Below, in pieces: positions 17,572 through 26,210 of a stretch of DNA of 64,000 bases. A model generated the notes under the pieces. The model was given only the letters and a program-made list of their open reading frames with translations. It searched no databases and was not told the DNA's origin. The first letter of the stretch is position 1. Each line of letters opens with the position of its first letter. The DNA is from Nocardioides sp. Soil797 (lineage in GTDB: Bacteria > Actinomycetota > Actinomycetes > Propionibacteriales > Nocardioidaceae): contig LMSR01000011.1 of the NCBI GenBank assembly GCA_001429555.1, positions 311,462-375,461 of the forward strand. The letters run 5' to 3'. The position numbers and the translations under genes were made by a program.

Positions 17572-18300
17572 TCAGCGGTGGGAGAACTGCACCCACAGGG
17601 TGAACCGATCGGAGCGATAGGTCGAGCGGGAGACCTCGATGACCTTGTCGTCGCGCAGCGCCCGACGCTCGATGCGCAGGACGGGGGCGCCGGGTTCGAG
17701 TCCGAGCACCCGGGCCTCACGTTCGGAGGCCAGGTCGGCGCGCACCGAGTCCTCGGCCCAGTTGGGACGCAGACCCCGCCCGGTCAGGTCGGCATACAGG
17801 CTGGTCGGGATCGGAGCGTTGAGGAAGCCGGGCAGCAGCACCTCCGACAGGTAGGCATCCTCAAGACAGATGGCGTCCCGGTCCGCGCGACGCAGTCGCT
17901 GCCAATGGATCACGGAGTCGCCCTCGGTGATCATCAGTGCCCGTGCCACCCCCGGGCCGGCCTTCTCCCGTCGCAGCAACAGCGTCTGCGACTCCGGCCG
18001 AAGTCCCCGGCTGTTCATCTCGTCGGTGAAGCTGCGCAGCTGGCCGACGCGGGTCGGCGGCCGGACGACGAAGGTTCCCCGGCCGGGGATCCGCTCCACC
18101 AGGCCTTCGGCGACGAGCGTCTCGATGGCCTGGCGCACGGTCATCCTGGCCACACCGAAGCGCTGCACCAGGTCTCGTTCCGAGGGCGCCGGCGCACCGA
18201 CGGGCAGGCCGGTGATCACATCACGCACATACTCGCGCACGGCGACGTGCTTGAGGGGCGATCGGGGCGCCGGGATGACCGGGTTCACCTGACCATGCAA
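17572..18300 (-). CDS. GntR-family transcriptional regulator, HutC/UTRA type
   Basis: 242 residues from a TTG at 18300; a GTG at 18288 is also possible and no clear ribosome site decides. Residues 18-85 are the winged-helix domain (PSERDLVQRFGVARMTVRQAI and RIPGRGTFV). Residues 95-240 are a UTRA ligand domain, which in this subfamily binds sugars or amino-acid derivatives. The ligand is not deducible. It lies 66 bp downstream of the ABC exporter on the same strand and might be co-transcribed with it. Confidence 0.85.
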   Translation of the reverse strand: MHGQVNPVIPAPRSPLKHVAVREYVRDVITGLPVGAPAPSERDLVQRFGVARMTVRQAIETLVAEGLVERIPGRGTFVVRPPTRVGQLRSFTDEMNSRGLRPESQTLLLRREKAGPGVARALMITEGDSVIHWQRLRRADRDAICLEDAYLSEVLLPGFLNAPIPTSLYADLTGRGLRPNWAEDSVRADLASEREARVLGLEPGAPVLRIERRALRDDKVIEVSRSTYRSDRFTLWVQFSHR

Positions 18301-18366
18301 GCAGTCGGCACGACCGGGCGTCCGGCCTTCACCGACTGGATGGCCCGAGTGGACTAGACATCCTGC

Positions 18367-20910
18367 CTATTCGGTTGCGATTGCCTTGAGTACGTCGAGG
18401 CGCGCGGCGCGGCGGGCCGGGAACACCGCGGCGAGTACGCCGAGAATCGCCGAGGCGAGCACGAAGATCGCCAGCATCCCCCAGGGGATCGACAGCTCGG
18501 TGAGCCCCTGGTCCTTCAGCGCCCACACCAAGGTGGAACCGAAGACGACGCCCATCACCATGCCCAGGAGGGCACCGAACACGGCGACCACCACCGACTC
18601 GAGCCTGATCATGGTGCGCAACTGACGACGACTCAGGCCGACCGCACGCAACAGCCCGACCTCGCGGGTGCGTTCGATGACCGAGAGACTCAACGTGTTG
18701 ACGACGCCGAGGATCGCGATGATCACCGAGAGCCCGAGCAGGCCGTAGATCATGTAGAGGAACTGGTTGATCTGCGACTTCTGCTCATCCGCGTACCCGT
18801 CGGGGTCCTTCACGGTGACCGTGGGCAGATCCTTGGTGATGCGCTCGATGCCCGCCTGCAGGTCATCGGTCGACGCGCTGTCCTTCTTGGTCACGAAGAC
18901 CATCGAGTCCAGCGGCACCATCCCGCCCTTGACCAGGGTGTCGGGGGTGACCATGTAGTTGCCGGGCACGACTCCCCCGTCGCGGAAGATCGCTGCGACC
19001 TTCAAGGTGACCTTCGCGCCCTGGAACTCGAGGGTGACCGGGTCACCGATGTCGAGCCCTGCGCTGTCGGCCTGGCCCTCGGAGACCGCCACCTTGCCGG
19101 GCCCGAGGTCGTCGAGGCTGCCGGCCGACGTGGGGACGCGGAAGGCGAACTTGATGTCCTGGGCGCGCACTGCGACGGCATACACGGTCTTGCCGTCGAC
19201 CTTGGGAAAGCCCTGGCGCAGCGCAGCGACGCCCTCGACGCTCGGGAGCTTGCGGATCTGGTGCGCGACGTCGGGCGAGAAGGGCTGGCCGACGGCGTTG
19301 GAGACGATGAACTGAGAGGTCAGCGACTTCCCGATCGTCGCGTCGGTCGAGGCTGAGGCCGAGGAGCCGAAGATCGACATCATCGACATCAGCGCCAGCC
19401 CGATCATCAACGCGCTCGCCGTGGCGCCGGTTCGGCGGGGGTTGCGCAGGGTGTTCTGCGCGGCGAGGTTGCCGACGCTGCCGAAGAGCTTGCGATAGAT
19501 GATCGCGAAGAGGTTGAGCAGGGGTCGTCCGAGCAGGGCACTCATCAGGGCGACCCCGATCAGGATGAAGAGGATGCCTGCCCCGATCAGGATCAGGCCC
19601 GTCGTGCCGGAGCCCGCCAGCCCGCCGACCATCCCGCCGGCACCGAGGACGACGAGCACCGTGCCGATGATCATCCGCTTGCGCAGGGTGGCCTCGGGCA
19701 GTGCCACGTCGTCGCGCAGCGCCGCCATCGGCGGGATCCGAGAGGCGCGTACGGCGGGAAGCACGGCCGCGATCGTGGTGACCACCAGCCCGACGGCGTA
19801 GGACCAGAAGATGGTCCAGCCGCTGACCGGGAAATCGGCACTCGCGAGGTCGAGGCCGAATTTTCCGAACAGGAACCTGAGGAAGAGGGCGAGCAGGTAG
19901 CCCAGTCCGATGCCGACGGTGGAGCCGACCAGGCCGACCACCAGTGCCTCGGTGATCACCGACCTGTTGACCTGCCCGCGGGAGGCACCGAGGGCCCGGA
20001 GCAGGGCCAGCTCGCGGCTGCGTTGGGCGACCAGGATCGAGAAGGTGTTGATGATCAGGAAGACGCCGACCACGAGGGCGACGCCGGCGAAGACGAGCAG
20101 GAAAGTCTTCAGGAACCCCATGATCTGGTCGAGGCTGGCCTTGTTCTTCTTGACGCTGGCGTCGCCGGTGACGGCGTCGACGTCCTTCGGCAGCACCTTC
20201 TGCGCGGCCGCGGCCAACTCCTTCTGGGAGACACCGTCGGCAGCGTTGAGGGAGATCGAGGTGTAGACGTTCTTGCCGCCGAAGAACTTGTCCTGCAGGA
20301 ACTTCGTGTCGAAGACGGTCAGGGTGGCGCCGTTGAGACCGCCCGAGCCGAACTCGACGAGCCCGGTCAGCCTGGCCTTCATCGTCGGCGGGGTGCCGCT
20401 GGTGGCGAGGGTGACCGTGTCGCCGATCTCGTAGCCGGCCTTGTCGGCGGCGTCGACGTCGATGGCGACCTCGTCGGGGCCGTCGGGCAGCTCGCCCTCG
20501 GCGGTGACCAGGATCGGCTTTCCGGTCATCGAGGTGGCCGTGGTCGGGTTGAAGGCCAGGCCGGGCGGGCCGTTGCCGCCGACGACCTTGCCGTTCTTCC
20601 CGATGATGTAGACCGACTGGAGGCCGTTCTGCGGGTGCACGGACTCGACCTCGGGCAGCGCCTCGAGCTTCTTGACCACCGAGGCCGGCATCGTGCGGTT
20701 GTCCTGCGCGGAGTCGAAGTCGCCGGCGCCGTGGAAGGCGATCTCGACGTCAGCCGTGGAGCCCTCGATGATGTCGTCGAAGGCGCCGCCCATGGCATCG
20801 GTGAAGATCATCGTGCCCGCGACGAACGCGACGCCCAGCACGATGGCGAAGCCGGAGAGCATCAACCTGACCTTGCGGGCCAGCAGGTTGCGCCAGGTGA
20901 CTTTGAGCAT
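18367..20910 (-). CDS. FtsX/MacB-like ABC transporter permease
   Basis: 847 residues. The N-terminal MLKVTWRNLLARKVRLMLSG and two FtsX-type membrane modules (about residues 265-385 and 720-840), each ending in a conserved basic motif (PAVRASRIPPMAAL; FPARRAARLDVLKAI), define a duplicated MacB/LolC-type permease. Large extracytoplasmic domains (about 45-250 and 530-700) lie between. It forms an exporter with the ATPase at 20916, 5 bp away. Such transporters move lipids, lipoproteins or peptides out of the membrane, or act as mechanotransmission machines; the cargo here is unknown. Confidence 0.9.
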   Translation of the reverse strand: MLKVTWRNLLARKVRLMLSGFAIVLGVAFVAGTMIFTDAMGGAFDDIIEGSTADVEIAFHGAGDFDSAQDNRTMPASVVKKLEALPEVESVHPQNGLQSVYIIGKNGKVVGGNGPPGLAFNPTTATSMTGKPILVTAEGELPDGPDEVAIDVDAADKAGYEIGDTVTLATSGTPPTMKARLTGLVEFGSGGLNGATLTVFDTKFLQDKFFGGKNVYTSISLNAADGVSQKELAAAAQKVLPKDVDAVTGDASVKKNKASLDQIMGFLKTFLLVFAGVALVVGVFLIINTFSILVAQRSRELALLRALGASRGQVNRSVITEALVVGLVGSTVGIGLGYLLALFLRFLFGKFGLDLASADFPVSGWTIFWSYAVGLVVTTIAAVLPAVRASRIPPMAALRDDVALPEATLRKRMIIGTVLVVLGAGGMVGGLAGSGTTGLILIGAGILFILIGVALMSALLGRPLLNLFAIIYRKLFGSVGNLAAQNTLRNPRRTGATASALMIGLALMSMMSIFGSSASASTDATIGKSLTSQFIVSNAVGQPFSPDVAHQIRKLPSVEGVAALRQGFPKVDGKTVYAVAVRAQDIKFAFRVPTSAGSLDDLGPGKVAVSEGQADSAGLDIGDPVTLEFQGAKVTLKVAAIFRDGGVVPGNYMVTPDTLVKGGMVPLDSMVFVTKKDSASTDDLQAGIERITKDLPTVTVKDPDGYADEQKSQINQFLYMIYGLLGLSVIIAILGVVNTLSLSVIERTREVGLLRAVGLSRRQLRTMIRLESVVVAVFGALLGMVMGVVFGSTLVWALKDQGLTELSIPWGMLAIFVLASAILGVLAAVFPARRAARLDVLKAIATE

Positions 20911-20915
20911 GTCGC

Positions 20916-21668
20916 TCAGGCCTCGAGCTCGCGGGCGGTGAGCTCGGCCATCTTGTCGAGGATCGCCTCACGGTCGGGGTTGCGCAGCTCGTCGACGATG
21001 CGGCCGTCGGCGAGGAAGACCACGCGGTCGGTGTATGCCGCGGCCACGGGGTCGTGGGTGACCATCACGATGGTCTGGCCGTGCTTGTCGACGCTGTCGC
21101 GCAGCAGGGTGAGCACCTCGGCGCCGGACTTGGAGTCGAGGTTGCCGGTCGGCTCGTCGGCGAACATGATGCTCGGCCGGCTGGCCAGGGCACGGGCCAC
21201 CGCGACCCGCTGCTGCTGGCCTCCGGAGAGTTCGCTGGGCTTGTGCTTGAGCCGGCTGCCCAGGTCGACGGTGGAGATGACCGTGTCGTACCACTCCTGG
21301 TCGGGCTTGCGCCCGGCGATCGCCATCGGGAGCTTGATGTTCTCGTCTGCGGTCAGCGTCGGCACCAGGTTGAAGGACTGGAAGACGAAGCCGATCTCGT
21401 CACGACGCAGACGGGTGAGCTGCTTGTCGTTCATGCCGGTCAGCTCGTGCTCGCCGATGTGGACGGTGCCGGTGTCGGCCTTGTCGAGGGCGGCACAGCA
21501 GTGCATCAGCGTCGACTTGCCGGAGCCACTGGGGCCCATCACGGCAGTGAACTCCCCCGCACCGATCTCGAGGGTGACGTCGTCGAGGGCACGCACGACG
21601 GCCTGGCCCATGCCATAGGTCTTGGTGAGGTTCGCAACGCGGGCCGCGGGCGCGGCGTCGGTGGTCAT
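20916..21668 (-). CDS. MacB-like ABC transporter ATP-binding protein
   Basis: 250 residues from the ATG at 21668 (a TTG at 21677 in the same frame was rejected). Walker A GPSGSGKS, Q-loop FVFQSFNL, signature LSGGQQQRVA and Walker B IMFADEPTGNLD are all present, with the DEPTGNLD ending typical of the LolD/MacB group. It energises the permease that follows. A TAGGTT box 7 nt before the ATG indicates leaderless transcription. Confidence 0.92.
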   Translation of the reverse strand: MTTDAAPAARVANLTKTYGMGQAVVRALDDVTLEIGAGEFTAVMGPSGSGKSTLMHCCAALDKADTGTVHIGEHELTGMNDKQLTRLRRDEIGFVFQSFNLVPTLTADENIKLPMAIAGRKPDQEWYDTVISTVDLGSRLKHKPSELSGGQQQRVAVARALASRPSIMFADEPTGNLDSKSGAEVLTLLRDSVDKHGQTIVMVTHDPVAAAYTDRVVFLADGRIVDELRNPDREAILDKMAELTARELEA

Positions 21669-21675
21669 GAGCACC

Positions 21676-21681
21676 AACCTA
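21676..21681 (-). promoter_or_regulatory. -10 box of a leaderless promoter (ABC ATPase gene)
   Basis: TAGGTT on the minus strand, then 7 nt and the ATG at 21668. Confidence 0.5.
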
Positions 21682-21761
21682 GAGGATCGCGGCGCCAGGC
21701 GAACACGGATTTCCGTGGAGTTCAGGGTTGGCTCCGGGGTGCCCCCGACACCGCCGAATGT

Positions 21762-21777
21762 TCGAACGCTTGTTCGA
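21762..21777 (+). promoter_or_regulatory. LexA (SOS) box upstream of the AlkB-like gene
   Basis: TCGAACGCTTGTTCGA is a perfect inverted repeat matching the actinobacterial LexA consensus TCGAAC-N4-GTTCGA. It ends 9 nt before the -10 box, so LexA would cover the -35 region and repress the gene until DNA damage. Confidence 0.85.
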
Positions 21778-21786
21778 CCAACGTGC

Positions 21787-21792
21787 TAGCGT
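21787..21792 (+). promoter_or_regulatory. -10 box of a leaderless promoter (AlkB-like gene)
   Basis: TAGCGT followed by 7 nt and the ATG at 21800. Confidence 0.6.
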
Positions 21793-21799
21793 CGATTCC

Positions 21800-22423
21800 A
21801 TGAGCGTCGAGTTCCAGGCCAACCTCTTCGACGTGGCCACCGCGCCCGAGGTCGGCTCGCTCGCCCCCACCCGTCGTACGACGCTCCCCCGCGGCGCTTG
21901 GGTCGACGTACGCCCCAACTGGATCACCGGCGCCGACGAGGTCTTCGCCAGACTCGTCTCCGACGTGCCGTGGCGCGCCGAGCGGCGCGAGATGTGGGAC
22001 CAGGTTGTCGACGTGCCGCGACTCCTCCACACGTACGCCGCGAGAGAGGCCCTGCCACACCCGACGCTTGTCGAAGCCCGCGAGGCCCTCAGCAGGCACT
22101 ATCTGCCGGAGCTGGAGGAGCCGTTCGTCAGCGCCGGTTGCTGCTACTACCGCGACGGGAGCGACTCGGTGGCGTGGCACGGAGACACAATCGGGCGGGG
22201 CCGCCACGAGGACACGATGGTCGCGATCGTCTCGTTCGGCGACCCGCGCCGACTGGCGTTGCGTCCGCGCGGGGGCGGTGAGTCGATCTCGTTCACGATG
22301 GGCCACGGCGACCTGTTGGTGATGGGTGGGTCCTGCCAACGCACCTGGGAGCACTGCGTCCCGAAGACCGCCCAGGCCGGTCCACGGATCTCGGTGCAGT
22401 TCCGCCCGCTCAACGTCTTCTGA
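21800..22423 (+). CDS. alkB: AlkB-like 2-oxoglutarate/Fe(II) dioxygenase
   Basis: 207 residues. The iron ligands are in WHGDTIG (His, Asp) and EHCVPK (His), and the 2-oxoglutarate Arg is in RISVQFRP; YYRDGSDSVAWHGD is typical of AlkB homologues. It would reverse alkyl damage on DNA or RNA bases by oxidative demethylation. The ATG at 21800 was chosen because both the leaderless -10 and a perfect LexA box sit at the right distance, giving SOS control instead of the Ada control known in E. coli. It stands alone, divergent from the ABC exporter. Confidence 0.9.
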   Translation: MSVEFQANLFDVATAPEVGSLAPTRRTTLPRGAWVDVRPNWITGADEVFARLVSDVPWRAERREMWDQVVDVPRLLHTYAAREALPHPTLVEAREALSRHYLPELEEPFVSAGCCYYRDGSDSVAWHGDTIGRGRHEDTMVAIVSFGDPRRLALRPRGGGESISFTMGHGDLLVMGGSCQRTWEHCVPKTAQAGPRISVQFRPLNVF

Positions 22424-22515
22424 CGTCGAGCCAAGCCTTCACGCGTTCGTTCATTCCGGCCAGGGGCCCGATGTGCATCCACCCCAGCCGCCGGATCAGC
22501 CCGACCCAACGTTCA

Positions 22516-22554
22516 CGCGCGATTCACAGTCACCAGGTGACTGCAAATCGCGCG
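22516..22554. terminator. Bidirectional hairpin, CAGTCAC-core family copy 2
   Basis: Nineteen-nt arms (22516-22534 and 22536-22554) pair with two mismatches around one base. It lies between the convergent AlkB-like gene and the end of the mce operon. The inner CAGTCACC/GGTGACTG is shared with 2085-2119; the outer arms are unrelated. Confidence 0.7.
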
Positions 22555-22586
22555 CAAAGCGCTGCCCACGGGCAGAACCGCGAGTC

Positions 22587-23084
22587 TCAGAGTGGTTGCA
22601 GCTCGGTGATCGTCCAGGCGCCGTCGACCATCTTGGCCGTGATCTGCAGCTGTGCGGCCGAGAGGCTGGCCTCCTTGTCCTGGGCACGCTGGGAGACCTG
22701 GTCGACGAAGACCAACAACTTGGCGTCGTCGTCCTTGAGCTCCTTGACCGCGGAGGCCTGCACCTGAGCGGTCAGCACCAGCTTCTGCCCGGGCGCCTTC
22801 TCGCTCATCGCCTCGAAGAGCCGGTCGTACTCCTCACGTGCGTCGCCGGTGAGGACGTTGTCGGCGATCTTCTCCGACACGCTCGGATCAGCGTAGTCAT
22901 AGCTGAGCACCCCCGTCAGCGCCTTCGCCACCGCGGTCGACACCTCGGAGGTGGTCGCCTTGTCGGAGAGCGCTTCGTTCTCGACCGCCGGAGACGCATC
23001 ACGGCTCATCACCCAGCCGAACACTCCGACGATGAGGAAGACGCCGGCAATCACCAGCAGCAGGTTGTCGCGAAGCTTGGTCAT
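22587..23084 (-). CDS. Mce-associated protein (last gene of mce operon)
   Basis: 165 residues from the ATG at 23084, which overlaps the preceding stop by 4 bp. One N-terminal membrane segment (LLLVIAGVFLIVGVFGWVM) is followed by an extracytoplasmic NTF2-like domain of about 130 residues, the standard form of Mce-associated (Mas) proteins. These stabilise Mce complexes in mycobacteria; here the same role is inferred from position. The bidirectional hairpin at 22516-22554 ends the operon. Confidence 0.8.
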   Translation of the reverse strand: MTKLRDNLLLVIAGVFLIVGVFGWVMSRDASPAVENEALSDKATTSEVSTAVAKALTGVLSYDYADPSVSEKIADNVLTGDAREEYDRLFEAMSEKAPGQKLVLTAQVQASAVKELKDDDAKLLVFVDQVSQRAQDKEASLSAAQLQITAKMVDGAWTITELQPL

Positions 23085-23755
23085 GACATCGTCACCGCTA
23101 CCTGCTGGACGTTCTCGAGCAACCACTGGCCGTCGACCTTGGACAGGTCTGCGGTGAAGCGGTTGCGCTTGACGGTTGGTTCGGAGTCGGGCACCGCGTC
23201 GTCCTGGATGGTCACCTCGAGGGAGGCGATCACGGTCGCGGTCGTGGCGGTCACGTCGACCACGGCGGCGTCGACCACCTTGCCGACCGAGATCTTCTTC
23301 TGCTCGGCCAGCAGCTTCTTCTTCGCCGGAGTGATCGCCGCGACCTGGTCGTGCAGCACGCCGGTGGAGACCGCGCCCCACGCATTGATGCCTTCGTCGA
23401 CGTTGCGGTAGTCGAGGCTGTTCATCGTCTCGATCTCGCTGCGAGCCGCGATCAACGCAGCATCACGGCTGTCGCCGAGCCCGGTCGGCTCCTCGTCACG
23501 CGATGCGTTCCACCAGGCGAAGAGCCCGGAGGCGAGCACGATGGTGGCCACCACGAGTGCCGCGACGTGGAAGGCCAGCTCGCGGCCCTCGAGCTTGCGA
23601 CGTACGCCAGCAGTGTCGCCCGCGTCGCCCGCGTCCGCACGCGGCGACTCCACGTCCGCCTCGGTTTCTGTCTGCGCCGACTCGACGTCGTTCACGTCGA
23701 CTCGTGCTGACTCGGCGTTCTCGTCGACCCCGTCGGGGTCGTCAGTCGATGTCAT
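23081..23755 (-). CDS. Mce-associated protein
   Basis: 224 residues from the ATG at 23755, chosen for its GAGAAGG site; an ATG at 23797, just after the mceF stop, is the alternative. Residues 1-65 are acidic and polar, then comes a membrane segment (VAALVVATIVLASGLFAWW) and an extracytoplasmic domain ending in VDGQWLLENVQQVAV, similar in layout to the next gene. It is presumed to be a membrane-anchored accessory subunit of the lipid importer. Confidence 0.8.
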   Translation of the reverse strand: MTSTDDPDGVDENAESARVDVNDVESAQTETEADVESPRADAGDAGDTAGVRRKLEGRELAFHVAALVVATIVLASGLFAWWNASRDEEPTGLGDSRDAALIAARSEIETMNSLDYRNVDEGINAWGAVSTGVLHDQVAAITPAKKKLLAEQKKISVGKVVDAAVVDVTATTATVIASLEVTIQDDAVPDSEPTVKRNRFTADLSKVDGQWLLENVQQVAVTMS

Positions 23756-23799
23756 TGCCTTCTCATCCTGTTGCAGCCCATCGCGTTGCAGCGTCATCG

Positions 23800-24930
23800 T
23801 CACTCGCCCATCAGGTCGGCCAGCGTGGAGGCCATCTTCACACTCTTCGGCCCGCGCACGTTGGCGCCACTTGAGGGATCGAGGCTGCAACCCGCGTTGG
23901 TGTTGAACGCCTTGCCGTCGGAGGTCTCGAGCCCGGGGCTTACCTCGGTTCCGCCGTAGCCGGTCGTGCAGGGCAGCGGGTCGAAGTAGGACTGCACGAG
24001 CCCCATCTCCATGCCGGCCGACTTGGTGACCGCGTAGCCGATGCTGAAGGCCTCGGGCATCCGGATCAGCCCGTCCTCGACTCCCCGGGCGTTGACCCCG
24101 AAGATCTGCGCGGTGCTGACCAGGTTGTTCATCAACAACCCGAGCGGCTCGCCAACCTCGGAGAACAGCGCGTCGATCTCCCGCGCGGCGGCGGGTGTGT
24201 TGGCCAACAGGTCACGCAACGGCTTGTCGGCATCCTTCAGCCCGTTCGAGATGACCTGCAGGTTGGAGCTGAACGCCTTGAGGGATCCGGCCGACTTCTC
24301 CTGGGTGGCCAGCACAGTCGAGGAGTTCTCGATCAGTCCCTTGGTGACCAGGAAGTTGCGATCGGCGGACTCCACGAAGTCCTCCGAGGTCTGCAGCAGG
24401 CGCGGCAGGTTGCGGTTGGCGCCACGCGAGAAGTCGTAGGTCTCGTCGATCACCGTGGTCAACGCGTCCTTCGGCACCGAGTCCACGAACTCATAGCCCG
24501 TGCGGAGGAGGTCGTCGATCGAGGGCGGCAGGTCCTGCTCGGTGCCCTTGATCGTGTCACCGCCCTCGAGCTTGGCGCCGTCCTCGGAATCGCTGCGCAG
24601 GTCGACGTACTGCTCACCGATCGCGGACCGGTTGGCCACGGTGACCTCGACGTCGGCCGGGATCGGTGGCGCGTCCTTGTCGATGCGCAGCGTGGCCTCC
24701 ATCCCGCCATCAGTGACCTTGAGGTCCTTGATCCGTCCGACGGGTACGCCGCGATAGGTGACCTCACCGTTCTCGAAGATGCCGCCCGACTGGGGCAGCG
24801 ACGCCGTCACCGTGTAGGACTGCTTGAACGGGTCGAGCCCCACGAACCGCGCGCTGAGATAGGTGGTGGCGACCAACGCGATCAACACGAACGCGATGAT
24901 CTGGAACTTCATGCGACCGGTCAACATCAC
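23800..24930 (-). CDS. mceF: Mce protein, MceF position
   Basis: 376 residues from a GTG at 24930 that overlaps the mceE stop (GTGA). An N-terminal membrane anchor precedes the MlaD/Mce domain (about residues 38-115, with GGIFENGEVTYRGVPVGRIKD) and a long helical region that in Mce complexes forms part of the lipid-conducting needle. Two Cys residues in the C-terminal tail (PLPCTTGYGG, NAGCSLDPS) could form a disulfide outside the cell. Sixth of six Mce subunits. Confidence 0.9.
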   Translation of the reverse strand: MMLTGRMKFQIIAFVLIALVATTYLSARFVGLDPFKQSYTVTASLPQSGGIFENGEVTYRGVPVGRIKDLKVTDGGMEATLRIDKDAPPIPADVEVTVANRSAIGEQYVDLRSDSEDGAKLEGGDTIKGTEQDLPPSIDDLLRTGYEFVDSVPKDALTTVIDETYDFSRGANRNLPRLLQTSEDFVESADRNFLVTKGLIENSSTVLATQEKSAGSLKAFSSNLQVISNGLKDADKPLRDLLANTPAAAREIDALFSEVGEPLGLLMNNLVSTAQIFGVNARGVEDGLIRMPEAFSIGYAVTKSAGMEMGLVQSYFDPLPCTTGYGGTEVSPGLETSDGKAFNTNAGCSLDPSSGANVRGPKSVKMASTLADLMGE

Positions 24931-26210
24931 CGATCACCTCCCTGGCTGGTGGGGTCGGAGGCATCCGAGGTCGACGACGGATCGGGAGACGACGAGCCCG
25001 ACGACGACGGCGACCCGGACGGAGATCCTGGCGCGGACGGCGACCCCGGCGACGACGGCGAGCCCGTGGGAGCCGAGTCACTCGACACCGGCACCGTCGG
25101 GGAATCCGTGCCGGGCATTGCCGACGAGGTGGTCGGCAGCAGCGACGGGGGTACGTCGACACCCGAGGCCATGCGTTGAGTCGGCGCCGTTCCCGCGACC
25201 TGGGGCCAGGCACATCCGATCGCCGAACATCCGGCCGGGAGGGTGCGGAAGTTGGTCGTGATGAAGACGTTGAAGTAGTCGCCCTTGATCGCGCCGAGCA
25301 CCGAGTCGGGGAACGGATAGGTCAACAGCGCCTGCAGTGAGTTCGGCAGGTCGGAGCCCGACTTGGCCAGCTGCTTCAGGATCGGCTCGAGGCTCTTCAG
25401 GTCGGCGACGATGTCGTCCTGTGCCGCGTCGAGCGTGGAGACGGTGACGTTGGAGAGCCGGTCGAGCGAGCTCAACATGGCCACCAGGTCCTTGCGCTGG
25501 TCGACGATCACCTGCATGCCGGGACTGAGCTCGTCGAGCGCGTTGGCGATCTTCTCCTTGTCGCCGTCGAGCGACTCCGAGAGACGGCCCAGCGAGTCGA
25601 TCGCCGCGGTGATCGATTCCTTGCGGTCGTCGAGCCCGGTGACGAAGGTCTTCATCTGCTCGAGGAATCCCTTGATCTGTCCGGGGCGACCGGTGGAGAT
25701 CTTCTGCAGCTCACGCGAGATCTGCTGGAACTGGCCGATGCCGCCACCGTTGAGCACCATCGACAACGCACCCAGCACCTGCTCGACCTCGGCGGCCTGT
25801 GAGGTGGCGGCCAGGCCGAGGTTGTCGCCGTCGGCGAGCATCGGGCTGGTCTCGATCGTGGGCGGGCGGATCAGGGCGACATACTTCTCTCCGAGCAGCG
25901 AGGTCTGCTGCAGGCGGGCCTGGGTGCCCTCGGGGAGTTTGACGTCGTCGTTGATCACGAGCTCGACGTGGGCGCTCTGACCGTCGTCGTTGAGCGAGAT
26001 CTTGGAGACGCGTCCGACGGCGACGTTGTCGACCTTGACGCTCGACTGGGGCACCAGGTCGAGGGCGTCCTCGAAGTCGGCGCTGATGGTCATCGGGTCG
26101 TCGCCGACGTCGGCCCCACCGGGCAGCGGCATGTCGTAGACACCGCCACTGCAACTGGCGAGCAGGAGGGCTCCGGCACCGATCAGGGAGCCGATCGCGA
26201 GGCGCTTCAC
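24927..26210 (-). CDS. mceE: Mce lipoprotein, MceE position
   Basis: 427 residues from the GTG at 26210, which overlaps the mceD stop by 4 bp; the longer frame to 26288 was rejected. A lipobox LLAS-Cys20 makes this the lipoprotein subunit, as MceE is in mycobacteria. The MlaD domain spans about 38-120 (DVGDDPMTISADFEDALDLVPQ is close to the usual start) and helices follow. The last 80 residues are an extreme Ser/Pro/Gly/Asp-rich tail, probably unstructured and wall-exposed. Confidence 0.9.
   Translation of the reverse strand: MKRLAIGSLIGAGALLLASCSGGVYDMPLPGGADVGDDPMTISADFEDALDLVPQSSVKVDNVAVGRVSKISLNDDGQSAHVELVINDDVKLPEGTQARLQQTSLLGEKYVALIRPPTIETSPMLADGDNLGLAATSQAAEVEQVLGALSMVLNGGGIGQFQQISRELQKISTGRPGQIKGFLEQMKTFVTGLDDRKESITAAIDSLGRLSESLDGDKEKIANALDELSPGMQVIVDQRKDLVAMLSSLDRLSNVTVSTLDAAQDDIVADLKSLEPILKQLAKSGSDLPNSLQALLTYPFPDSVLGAIKGDYFNVFITTNFRTLPAGCSAIGCAWPQVAGTAPTQRMASGVDVPPSLLPTTSSAMPGTDSPTVPVSSDSAPTGSPSSPGSPSAPGSPSGSPSSSGSSSPDPSSTSDASDPTSQGGDR

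Noticed and set aside
17509..18357. Plus-strand ORF of 282 codons
   Set aside because: It is the antisense shadow of the GntR gene and has no recognisable domain.
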